Shown: positions 1-6,205, counted from the first letter of the stretch. The stretch is DNA of 16,594 nucleotides from Sedimenticola sp. (GCA_030619405.1 JAUXBK010000032.1:1-16594), one strand, 5' to 3'. Numbers and translations: made by a program. The notes: a model not told the origin generated them from the letters alone.

Positions 1-156
1 ACCCTTCTTGGTCTCGTAGGAGGTCTCCAGCTGACCCAGCAGGTCGACCATCATGTCGTTGTCTTTGGCCAGTCGTTTGAGGCCGGTTACGAAGCTCGGC
101 CAGGGGCCGCTCTCCAGCTGATCCAGCATGGGGGTGTCACGCATCACTTTTGCCAT
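1..156 (-). CDS. dsrA: Dissimilatory sulfite reductase alpha subunit, N-terminal part (runs off the window)
   Basis: Only the first 52 codons are present; the gene continues beyond position 1. The N-terminus contains TPMLDQLESGPWPSF followed by a helical stretch and a GQLETSYETKKG segment, which I recognise as the conserved start of DsrA. DsrA and DsrB form the siroheme/[4Fe-4S] sulfite reductase of the cytoplasm. In sulfur oxidisers it runs in reverse, releasing sulfite from persulfide delivered by DsrC. The oxidative direction is inferred from the SoxYZ genes in this window, not from DsrA itself. The ATG at 154-156 is preceded on the minus strand by AAAGGGAG, a good ribosome binding site. 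The rest of a dsr operon is expected to the left, outside the window. Confidence 0.9.
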   Translation of the reverse strand, partial: MAKVMRDTPMLDQLESGPWPSFVTGLKRLAKDNDMMVDLLGQLETSYETKKG

Positions 157-635
157 CGGTTAATCTCCCTTTGGTCATTTCGTTGGGTTATACAATCTCT
201 AAGATTTGCGATCCACCCGCTCCCAACACCCATGAACAGTGCAGGGAGAGCCTGTTTTCGCGCCTCAATATAATCTGGGTGGTATTTTAGAAGCTCCTAA
301 TGCAGCACAATATCCCGCTAATGGGGGGGTAATTCGCATTCTTCATTTATCCACAAAGAGATATATAAAAATTTACTAATAGATCAACTCTAAATGGTCG
401 CTGGCTTGATATTTGCGTTGAAACATGGGGATAGGGGTTATATCTCCATACGACATAAGGTGTTCTTGCCTGACCGATCTTCCGCCGCTCGTACGCAGCT
501 GGAGATTTCAGCTTGCGCACCACCGAGCTTTTGGGGTTCAATGTAAAACTCAGTAGTTCACTAGGGTATTATTCCAAGCCATGGGCCTACTGATCAAGGC
601 AGGAGACCAATTTCTTTGCAGGAGTAACAAATAAG
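157..635. other. Long intergenic region between divergent dsrA and a small ORF
   Basis: These 479 nt separate dsrA (minus) from the 58-codon ORF (plus) and should hold the dsrA promoter and its control sites. The sequence is AT-richer than the genes and contains a run of seven G near 325-331. I could not fix a convincing -35/-10 pair on either strand. A 64-codon TTG-initiated frame on the minus strand (347-541) lies here but has no recognisable product and no clear ribosome binding site, so I do not call it a gene. Confidence 0.5.
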
Positions 636-812
636 ATGCTCTATCTCAGTGAAGTTCTGATGCAGAACCCACAGGTAGAAACCTTCGAACAGCTGCTGGC
701 GGTGGTGAAGAAGCGCTCCAGATCGGAGATGTTCTTCCGGATCGACGTGAAACCCCAGTTCCAGGATGCACCCGAAGACTGGGAGGACCGGCTGGAAGCG
801 GCCTTTACATAG
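636..812 (+). CDS. Small 58-residue protein of unknown function next to dsrA
   Basis: An ATG at 636 opens a 59-codon frame (MLYLSEVLMQNPQVETF... to ...LEAAFT, TAG at 810-812). A strong AGGAG at 620-624 lies 11 nt upstream, and the codon use resembles that of neighbouring genes (GC-rich third positions, many CTG/GAG/GTG). The product is acidic at its C-terminus (about EDWEDRLEAAF), probably mixed alpha/beta, with no cysteine, signal peptide or membrane segment. I do not recognise the family. It is the first plus-strand gene after the divergent dsrA promoter region, which hints at a link to Dsr function. A heptamer-repeat element starts 4 nt after its stop codon. Confidence 0.5.
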   Translation: MLYLSEVLMQNPQVETFEQLLAVVKKRSRSEMFFRIDVKPQFQDAPEDWEDRLEAAFT

Positions 813-815
813 ATA

Positions 816-1060
816 CAGGTACTAGGTACTAGGTACCAGTACAGTAAATACTTAAGTACTAAGGTATCAAGGTGTCGGATTACGGCGCGCTCATAAGTAT
901 GTGATAACCTGAAATATCAGTGAGATGCGCGCCTAATCCAACCTACATTCTGTTCGTAGGGACTTAGCATTTGCTGTATCAGGGTTTGAATACTTGGGCA
1001 GGTCAAAGTGCTGGTTGTCTTGTTTTTTCCTAGTACCTAGCACCTCGTACCTAGTACCTG
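816..1060. repeat. Inverted-repeat element with heptamer arms, copy 1
   Basis: The left arm (816-839) is made of three AGGTACT-like heptamers. The right arm (1029-1060) is the inverted form with four units (CCTAGTACCTAGCACCTCG and onward). The arms can pair over more than 20 nt, so a transcript would form a long stem. The 24 nt just inside the right arm (1005-1028, AAAGTGCTGGTTGTCTTG then a T-run) recur just inside the right arm of copy 2 at 3099-3124. This shows that the two are one family. The interior is non-coding and contains a second, nested inverted repeat. The element fills nearly the whole gap between the 58-codon ORF and the next gene. Confidence 0.8.
874..946. repeat. Nested REP-like inverted repeat inside heptamer element copy 1
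   Basis: GTCGGATTACGGCGCGC (874-890) pairs with GCGCGCCTAATCCAACCTAC (927-946). The core GGATTA(C)GGCGCGC matches with one inserted base. This GGATTA...TAATCC type of palindrome is a common dispersed intergenic repeat in proteobacteria. Its absence from copy 2 suggests that it inserted into copy 1. Confidence 0.6.
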
Positions 1061-1091
1061 CTTTTAAAGCGACACACATCTTCTATATGCT

Positions 1092-1799
1092 ATGAAATAT
1101 CTACAGACTGAAGCCTATCTCGGCAACAACGAATGCGCCAACGACGTGCTCGAACCCACAAAGCCAGTCCTGCTGCGGGTCGATGAGCTGCAGCAGCAGC
1201 TGGACCAGCTGGGTCCGGAGGCGCCCGTCGGGAAGCGCTTGCGCCTGGCTCTCGACCGGGGTTACGGTCTGCTGGAGCTGAACCGCTTCGAAGAGGCCTG
1301 GCAACTGGCCAGGGAGGCCCTGGATCGGGCAATTCCTGCAGAGGCATGGATACAGGCAGTCGAGGCCTGCGACATCCTATTCCAGAGCGACCAGCCGGAA
1401 TCGATCAGGGCCCTCGCCCACGGCACCTGGCTCGGAGTCACCTTCCCCATCGACCCGGAGCTGAGCGTCGCTATGCTGCAGCACATCGTGAATGAGAGTC
1501 CCGACCGCTCCGATGGCGCTGCAGTGGCGGCTGCGACCGCCGGTTACCTGGTGGACCTGCGGGCGGGAGGGAAACAGCGGGAGGAGCTGATGTTCTTCAC
1601 CACCCAGCTGCTGGGTCAGGTTGCGCGGCTCCACAGCCAGGTGGAAGAGCAGGAGATCTTCGACTTCTGGGTCCAGCAGCTGGAGTTGGACGACCCGGAG
1701 AAGTTCCTCCCCCGCCTGTCCAGGATCCTGGAGATACTGGTGGACGGAGAGTGGTGGTTCGACCGTGACCAGTTGCGCTCACGGATTCCTGCATCCTGA
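1092..1799 (+). CDS. Helical protein of unknown function, operon partner of the Cas6-like gene
   Basis: 235 residues, with no signal peptide or membrane segment, so probably cytoplasmic. The sequence is almost entirely predicted helix. Residues about 50-105 (RGYGLLELNRFEEAWQLARE and the following helices) resemble a tetratricopeptide-like pair, which suggests a protein-binding scaffold. The C-terminus is rich in Trp and acidic residues (VDGEWWFDRDQL). I do not recognise a named family. The ATG at 1092 has no obvious ribosome binding site; the gene starts just after the right arm of a repeat element, so the leader may be unusual. Its stop is followed after 18 nt by the Cas6-like gene, and the two are very likely co-transcribed. 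Confidence 0.8.
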   Translation: MKYLQTEAYLGNNECANDVLEPTKPVLLRVDELQQQLDQLGPEAPVGKRLRLALDRGYGLLELNRFEEAWQLAREALDRAIPAEAWIQAVEACDILFQSDQPESIRALAHGTWLGVTFPIDPELSVAMLQHIVNESPDRSDGAAVAAATAGYLVDLRAGGKQREELMFFTTQLLGQVARLHSQVEEQEIFDFWVQQLELDDPEKFLPRLSRILEILVDGEWWFDRDQLRSRIPAS

Positions 1800-1817
1800 A
1801 TGAGGTATTGGTAGACC

Positions 1818-2477
1818 ATGTACTGGCAGGAAGAGCACAACGCAGAGCAATTTACTGTTCCGGACCGGGTCGTAGACCTGATGTTCAGCATCAAGTGTCC
1901 CACCCTGCCCGTCGACCATGCATGGGCACTCTCAGAGCAGATCTGCCAGCTCCTTCCCTGGTTTCCTGAGGAGCAGCAGGCGGGGCTGCACATCATCCAC
2001 GGCGCAGATTCCGGCAACGGCTGGGAACGACCCCAGGGGGCTCAGGATCTGCTCTATCTCTCCCGCAGGATCCGACTGACACTACGATTACCGTACAGGC
2101 GTGTCGAGGATGCAGCCCGGCTCTCCGGAGAGACACTTAATGTTGGGGGGCACCGGATGGAGGTGGGCATACCCAAACGCTGCCAGCTCGCTATGACCAA
2201 CATCCTCTACTGCCGCTATCTGGCCTCAGACCCGGGACTGGACGAAGAACGCTTCATCGACACGGCGGTAGAGTCCCTGAGGGCACACCGTCTCCGGTTC
2301 AAGAAGATCCTATGCGGCAAGAGCTTCGAGCTGGCCTCCCCGGAAGGCCCGGTCTTCACCCGCAGCTTGATGGTGGGTGGTCTTTCCTATGAAGACGCTG
2401 TGCTGCTGCAGGAAGAGGGTATGGGGCCGTTGCGCTACCGGGGATGCGGCATTTTCATGCCTCAGAAAGGATTTTGA
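1818..2477 (+). CDS. Cas6/Cmx6-like (RAMP superfamily) protein without a CRISPR system
   Basis: 219 residues. Several segments match what I recall of the Cas6/Cmx6 (type I-MYXAN) family: DHAWALS at 33-39, HGADSGNGWERP at 61-72, LYLSRRIRLTLRLP at 79-92, and a C-terminal glycine-rich loop GMGPLRYRGCGIFMPQKG at 201-218. The last is the RAMP signature of Cas6 proteins, which cut CRISPR precursor RNA. Cas6 enzymes often use a histidine; H34, H58 or H61 are candidates here, but I cannot assign one. No repeat-spacer array or other cas gene is in the window. The start at 1818 follows a GAGG at 1801-1804, and the upstream helical protein gene ends 18 nt before, so it probably sits in a two-gene operon. 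Family membership is fairly secure; function outside CRISPR is unknown. Confidence 0.75.
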   Translation: MYWQEEHNAEQFTVPDRVVDLMFSIKCPTLPVDHAWALSEQICQLLPWFPEEQQAGLHIIHGADSGNGWERPQGAQDLLYLSRRIRLTLRLPYRRVEDAARLSGETLNVGGHRMEVGIPKRCQLAMTNILYCRYLASDPGLDEERFIDTAVESLRAHRLRFKKILCGKSFELASPEGPVFTRSLMVGGLSYEDAVLLQEEGMGPLRYRGCGIFMPQKGF

Positions 2478-2520
2478 CCTCCACTCCATCCCGGATAAAG
2501 CAAATATAAGGGTCTTATAC

Positions 2521-2539
2521 GTTCCAATTTCTACGGAAC
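2521..2539 (+). terminator. Weak stem-loop after the Cas6-like gene
   Basis: GTTCC (2521-2525) pairs with GGAAC (2535-2539) around a 9-nt loop and is followed by CGTTTTAAC. The stem is only 5 bp and the T-run short, so this is at best a weak terminator. The rest of 2478-2656 is non-coding and should carry the promoter of the following DsrC-like gene. Confidence 0.25.
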
Positions 2540-2656
2540 CGTTTTAACATATTAACCTTTTCTAAGTTTCTTTAAGTTCCGATCACCGTCCGGCCCAACG
2601 GGTTTGGGAGATCCGGCGAGATCCTCGAGGCTTTAGTACAAGCAAGGAGATATCCA

Positions 2657-3004
2657 ATGTCATATGAAGTGAACGGCAAGACCATCGAAGCAACCGCCAC
2701 CGGCTATCTGGTGGACCTGAATGACTGGAGTGAGGACATCGCCAAGGTCATTGCCGAAGCCGAAGGTATTGAGCTGAGTGGCGACAAGGCCTGGGATATC
2801 GTCAACTACCTGCGTGACGAGTACCTCAATAACAACGGTAACCAGCCCAACGAACGCCACATGGTGAAGCACTTCAAGAAGGTCTGGACCGACCTGGACA
2901 AAGTGGACACCAAATCCCTCTACATCTATTTTCCCAAAGGCCCCGCCAAACAGGCCGGAAAGATCGCCGGCCTGCCAGAGACCAAGCGAAAAGGAGGCTA
3001 TTAG
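2657..3004 (+). CDS. DsrC-family protein lacking both conserved cysteines (RspA type)
   Basis: 115 residues, the usual length for the DsrC/TusE family. Family features are the N-terminal VNGKTIEATATGYLVDLNDW, the WDIVNYLRDEY helix, and the C-terminal FPKGPAKQAGKIAGLP. True DsrC carries persulfide on two cysteines, one in KQAC and one penultimate; TusE keeps the last one. Here both positions are glycine (G101 and G114) and the protein has no cysteine at all, so it cannot act as a sulfur carrier. Such cysteine-less homologues have been named RspA (regulatory sulfur-related protein) and proposed to be regulatory, since DsrC has a helix-turn-helix and has been reported to bind DNA. AAGGAG lies just upstream of the ATG. 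The nearby dsrA promoter is an attractive but untested target. Confidence 0.88.
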   Translation: MSYEVNGKTIEATATGYLVDLNDWSEDIAKVIAEAEGIELSGDKAWDIVNYLRDEYLNNNGNQPNERHMVKHFKKVWTDLDKVDTKSLYIYFPKGPAKQAGKIAGLPETKRKGGY

Positions 3005-3009
3005 AAAAA

Positions 3010-3155
3010 CAGGTACTAGGTACTAGGTTCGAGGTACTAGGAAAAAAACGCACCCGGTGTGCTCAGCACCCTCTGGGCTATCGGGTGGCACCAGAGTTAA
3101 AGTGTGCTGGTTGTTTTCTCTTTTCCTAGAACCTAGTACCTCGAACCTCGCACCT
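3010..3155. repeat. Inverted-repeat element with heptamer arms, copy 2
   Basis: The left arm (3010-3041) has four AGGT[A/T]C[T/G] heptamers. The right arm (3125-3155) is the inverted form with four units. Pairing is near perfect within the heptamer period, with substitutions mainly at the fifth and seventh positions. The inner flank of the right arm (3099-3124) matches that of copy 1. The interior is short, about 80 nt. It lies between the convergent rspA-like and PKHD genes, and its edge overlaps the PKHD stop codon (CTA at 3154-3156). A role as a bidirectional terminator is plausible. Confidence 0.8.
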
Positions 3156-3828
3156 ATATTTCAGCCCACATCCGTACCAGGTTGGAGAAGGATCGGTCCA
3201 CCAGTGCGGTGGTCTGCTGGGCAGGGGCGTCCTTCAGCAGCTGTTCCCTTGCCTGGTTCAACTCATGCAGGAGCTCCCGGCGGGCCGGGTCGCGCACGTG
3301 GCTCTGGATCCAGGTCAGGGCGACCAGCCGTTCGCCGCGGGTCACTTCCGCCACATGGTGCAGGCTGGATGAGGGGTAGATCACGGCGTCCCCCGCCGGC
3401 AGCTTGACCTTCTGGTCGCCAAAGGCGGTGCGTATCACCAGCTCCCCGCCGTCGTAACTCTCCGGGTCCCGCAGAAAAACAGTCATGGAGACGTCACTGC
3501 GAAAACGGGGACCGCTCTTTCCCATGATCGCATCATCCACGTGGTCACCATAGGTCATCCCGGGTTGATAACGGGCGAAGATGGGATCCGCCATGCGGTA
3601 GGGCAGCACCGCACTGTTGAAGGTGTCGTTGTGGGCGAGGCTGCCCACCAGGATCCGGACCAGCAGTTCCATCCGTTTCGGCTCCTGCTTCATCTCCTGG
3701 TTGTTCTTTACCCGGCGTGCCGCCATTCCGGCCGTCAACCGCCCGTCCACAAACTCTGCCTCTCCCAGGATCTCGTCGATCTTCTCCAGCTGGGCCTGGT
3801 TCAGGATCCCTTGGATCTTCAGCAGCAT
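3154..3828 (-). CDS. PKHD-type Fe(II)/2-oxoglutarate-dependent hydroxylase (PiuC/YbiX family)
   Basis: 224 residues, the normal length for the PiuC/YbiX family of soluble non-haem iron dioxygenases. The iron ligands are visible as H96 and D98 (YGDHVDD) and H157 (YPSSSLHHV). R167 in TRGER is the expected 2-oxoglutarate-binding arginine. The double-stranded beta-helix segments between them (MTVFLRDPESYDGGELVI, KVKLPAGDAVIYP) are typical. The substrate of this family is not established; it is often found beside siderophore receptors and is linked to iron status. No such receptor is here. The ATG at 3826-3828 follows GAGG on the minus strand. The stop codon falls in the arm of the neighbouring repeat element, so the repeat may have set the C-terminus. 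Confidence 0.9.
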   Translation of the reverse strand: MLLKIQGILNQAQLEKIDEILGEAEFVDGRLTAGMAARRVKNNQEMKQEPKRMELLVRILVGSLAHNDTFNSAVLPYRMADPIFARYQPGMTYGDHVDDAIMGKSGPRFRSDVSMTVFLRDPESYDGGELVIRTAFGDQKVKLPAGDAVIYPSSSLHHVAEVTRGERLVALTWIQSHVRDPARRELLHELNQAREQLLKDAPAQQTTALVDRSFSNLVRMWAEI

Positions 3829-3853
3829 CTTTAGTTTAGTCCTCTATATTTCC

Positions 3854-4258
3854 TCATCGAGTTCCCCCGATCTCCTGCTGAACAGTTTCCAGAAGTTCGG
3901 CCAGGCGCTGTTCATCTATCGGATAGTCCAGGGAACCGAAAACCGGATAGCGGACCTCCACCTGTTCCAGACGCGGGCGGTGCTCTCGGTCGATGAAGAC
4001 GATCACCTTGGCCTCCGGGGCATAGCGTTGCAGGGTCGCCATCAGGGACTCGAGATTACTCATACGATCCCGCAGGTCCGGGTCGAAGTGAAACTCGGTG
4101 ATCACCACGGCCGGCTGGCGCTTCTTCAACCACGCCTGGGCCTTGCGTACGGAGTAGACCTTCTCCGGCAGAAAACCCTTGCTTTGATAGAGGGCAGCAC
4201 ATTCCGGGTAACCGCCCATCTCGACGATGGCCAACAACAGTGGTGGTGAGATCGGCAA
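3854..4258 (-). CDS. Small receiver-like protein without a phosphoacceptor aspartate
   Basis: 134 residues from a TTG at 4256-4258; an ATG at codon 14 (EMGGYPEC) is the alternative start, but it would remove most of the first beta strand. The order of segments suggests a CheY-like alpha/beta fold: strand LLLAIVEMGG, a helix, KVYSVRKAQAWL, strand AVVITEF at 50-56, strand AKVIVFIDR at 83-91, and a final PIDEQRLAELL helix like the KPxDxxxL end of receiver domains. The usual phosphorylated Asp at the end of strand 3 is T54/E55, so a phosphorelay role is unlikely. The fold assignment is inference. The gene lies 25 nt upstream of the PKHD gene on the same strand and is likely co-transcribed with it. 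The divergent 105-residue gene shares its promoter region. Confidence 0.65.
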   Translation of the reverse strand: MPISPPLLLAIVEMGGYPECAALYQSKGFLPEKVYSVRKAQAWLKKRQPAVVITEFHFDPDLRDRMSNLESLMATLQRYAPEAKVIVFIDREHRPRLEQVEVRYPVFGSLDYPIDEQRLAELLETVQQEIGGTR

Positions 4259-4322
4259 CGGCTACCCCTGAAAGTGCGGGAGGAAACGGTCCTGCAATTT
4301 TCATTATATCCCCCAAGGCCCG

Positions 4323-4339
4323 GGCGATGGAACATCGCC
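4323..4339. other. Short hairpin in the divergent promoter region
   Basis: GGCGATG (4323-4329) and CATCGCC (4333-4339) form a perfect 7-bp stem with a 3-nt GAA loop. It lies about 50 nt before the ATG of the plus-strand 105-residue gene, between divergent genes. It could be an operator or a leader RNA structure. No function is shown. Confidence 0.4.
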
Positions 4340-4389
4340 TGGCAATCCTGTAACCTCATTGACTGCAACCGCAGGAGAAGGGGCCCACA

Positions 4390-4707
4390 ATGGAACTCAA
4401 CATCATCGTTGACGAATACTCGATGAATATCACTGTCCCGGATGACTTCCTGGAATCGTCGAAAGCCTCTTTTGACCGACTTGACGGCACCATGGACCAG
4501 GGGGTTCAGCTCGGCCAGGAGTGGGTGACGGTTCCGCGCCAGCTGCAGCGCTGCCAGGCCGCCGCAGACAAGCTGCTGACGGCCCTCGAGACCAACAACG
4601 AGGGACTGGCCATACTCAGCGCCGGTTACATCCTCAGCCGGATGCCGGAAGTAAAACGGGTCTGGATCGACAACTCCGGCGAGCCCGGAGAAAACCGCTT
4701 CGAATAA
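4390..4707 (+). CDS. Acidic 105-residue protein of unknown function
   Basis: The ATG at 4390 is preceded by AGGAGAAGG at 4373-4381, a strong ribosome binding site. The product starts with a likely beta pair (ELNIIVDEYSMNITVPDDFL), followed by helices in about residues 20-85, and is acidic and soluble. One cysteine (C56, in QRCQAA) is present. There is no signal peptide or membrane segment. I do not recognise a family. GC-rich codon use like that of its neighbours supports a real gene. It diverges from the receiver-like gene, and a repeat element begins 17 nt after its stop. Confidence 0.7.
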   Translation: MELNIIVDEYSMNITVPDDFLESSKASFDRLDGTMDQGVQLGQEWVTVPRQLQRCQAAADKLLTALETNNEGLAILSAGYILSRMPEVKRVWIDNSGEPGENRFE

Positions 4708-4724
4708 AAAACCCGATAAACCTA

Positions 4725-5026
4725 TTCTCGCGCAAAGGCGCAAAGAAAACAAAAAACGATAAAGAGTGAATAATGATTGCTGTCTGTTGCTGTGCCCATG
4801 ACGAGCACCGTGCCATCAAATGACTCGAAAACCGGAAGCAGGCTGCGATACTGGATTGAAAAATAATAGAATATATGACTCGATGGTAGACGCAGGTAGC
4901 TGACTGATGACTGCATCTCCATCGGGAGTCGGCTGATGGCAGGGGGCACGCTGCAACCACAGAAGCTGACAGCAATCATCTGGTTTTTACTTGTTTTCTT
5001 TGCGCCTTTGCGTCTTTGCGCGAGAA
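4725..5026. repeat. Inverted-repeat element with CTTTGCGC octamer arms
   Basis: The left arm (4725-4750, TTCTCGCGCAAAGGCGCAAAG then AAAAC) is the inverse of the right arm (4993-5026), which has one extra octamer (CTTTGCGC, CTTTGCGT, CTTTGCGC then GAGAA). Inside, ATGATTGCTGTC (4773-4784) pairs with GACAGCAATCAT (4968-4979), extending to about 19 of 22 matches. ATGACTCGA occurs twice as a direct repeat near 4819 and 4876. No credible gene lies within; the frames that cross it are formed by the repeat arms. It occupies most of the 367-nt gap between flanking genes and looks like a non-autonomous, MITE-like or REP-type element. A solo right-arm-like copy is at 7509-7530. Confidence 0.75.
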
Positions 5027-5074
5027 CGGTTTTTGTTTTTGTTTTTTTTCGGCCCCCCCTCTGCACCTAAATCG

Positions 5075-6121
5075 TCAGAGCGATCGCTGTTCAGAGAGGG
5101 CATGGATGGCAGAGGCGGCCTCCCTCCCATGCTCCAAATGCAACTGCAGCATCTCTTGGGCCAGCCGCGCCCAGTGCGCTGACCCCCGCTCTGCCAGCGC
5201 TCTGATCGGCCCGACTTGCCCGCTCTCCCGCCACCCCTCATAGGCCTGCTGCAGCGCGGGAAACAACGCCTTGCGCATGGCACTCAGGTTACCCATGAAG
5301 AAATGTATGGATGCGGGGCGGTCCATCTCTGTGAGTCTGGGCAGGGTGACGGTGCAGTCCGCCAGATGGTCCCGCACGGCGCGCGCCGCCAGCTCGGCCG
5401 GGGTGTGAGGCAGATCAAGCAGCATGCGGTTCCACCGGTCACCCAGAAGATCACCGGCCAGACACTCCCCCTGCTCGTGCAGCAGCACCAGCTCCAGTTC
5501 GCTGTCGGTCATCTGATCCAGTGCGACATCCAATTCACGCTCGAATCCATAGCAGGCAAATGCCCGCCCCAGAGCGTTGTCCAAACGACCCCAGCGCCAG
5601 CTCTCCAGTTTCTCCCACAGCATGCGGCGCAATGACTCCCGCCGGACGAAGATCATTCCCTCCCGGGACATGGCCGGGGGGGCCGCCAGATCCCGCGCCA
5701 GCTCCCGGCCGGAGACCATCAGCGAATAACCATCACGCTGCTCCCGAAACACCAGCTCTCCGAGAAAAAAGTGGGGCCGGCCGGCCGCGCCCAAGCCGCC
5801 GCTGTAAACCAGGCCCTGTTCATGCAGGCGATCGTTGATGGCTTTGGTATCGAACGGGTTGTATTCGCTCGCCCCGATCCTGACCGGGATGAAATCCACC
5901 TCCTCCAGTCCGCCCCAGAGCGACTCCCGCTCGGTCAGCCAGTCGCCCAGCTCCTCTTTGCCCAGGCTGGAGGAGAAACCGAACCCCTGCTCCCAGCGGA
6001 AATATTCACGCATCTTCAGCAGATAGGTGCAGAGACCGTAGTCCGTACCATAGCGGGCGTCTGCAATGTGGCAATTATGCTGCACATTGGCGCGTAGCTC
6101 ATCGATCTGCTGCTGGTTCAT
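5075..6121 (-). CDS. 348-residue protein, possibly Sfum_1244 family, function unknown
   Basis: The ATG at 6119-6121 follows GAGGA on the minus strand. The N-terminus has a striking conserved-looking block NCHIADARYGTDYGLCTYLL (residues 16-35) followed by KMREYFRWEQGFGF. I associate this with a conserved hypothetical family called Sfum_1244, but only from memory. A Cys-His-Cys set (C17, H18, C31) could bind metal. The rest is mostly helical and soluble, with REQRDGYSLMVSGRELARDL near the middle and an amphipathic C-terminus ending in HALSEQRSL. There is no signal peptide or membrane segment. It stands alone on its strand between a repeat element and the AT-rich island. The function is not known to me. 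Confidence 0.8.
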   Translation of the reverse strand: MNQQQIDELRANVQHNCHIADARYGTDYGLCTYLLKMREYFRWEQGFGFSSSLGKEELGDWLTERESLWGGLEEVDFIPVRIGASEYNPFDTKAINDRLHEQGLVYSGGLGAAGRPHFFLGELVFREQRDGYSLMVSGRELARDLAAPPAMSREGMIFVRRESLRRMLWEKLESWRWGRLDNALGRAFACYGFERELDVALDQMTDSELELVLLHEQGECLAGDLLGDRWNRMLLDLPHTPAELAARAVRDHLADCTVTLPRLTEMDRPASIHFFMGNLSAMRKALFPALQQAYEGWRESGQVGPIRALAERGSAHWARLAQEMLQLHLEHGREAASAIHALSEQRSL

Positions 6122-6205
6122 GGCTGATCCTCAAAAAAAGCTCCGTTGGCTGCGCATAGGCCAGGGGAGACGGCACTCGCACAGAGGTGCAGATGCTATG
6201 GCATT

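Noticed and set aside
347..541. 64-codon minus-strand frame in the dsrA upstream region
   Set aside because: TTG start, no clear ribosome binding site, no recognisable motif; at most a decayed remnant.
816..3155. CRISPR array for the Cas6-like gene
   Set aside because: The heptamers are tandem and inverted, with no regular spacers; no repeat-spacer pattern is present.
3617..4249. 210-codon plus-strand frame across the PKHD and receiver-like genes
   Set aside because: It spans two good minus-strand genes and lacks any motif.
4634..5283. Several minus-strand frames running through the octamer element
   Set aside because: They are built from the repeat arms and neighbouring gene shadows and have no ribosome binding sites.
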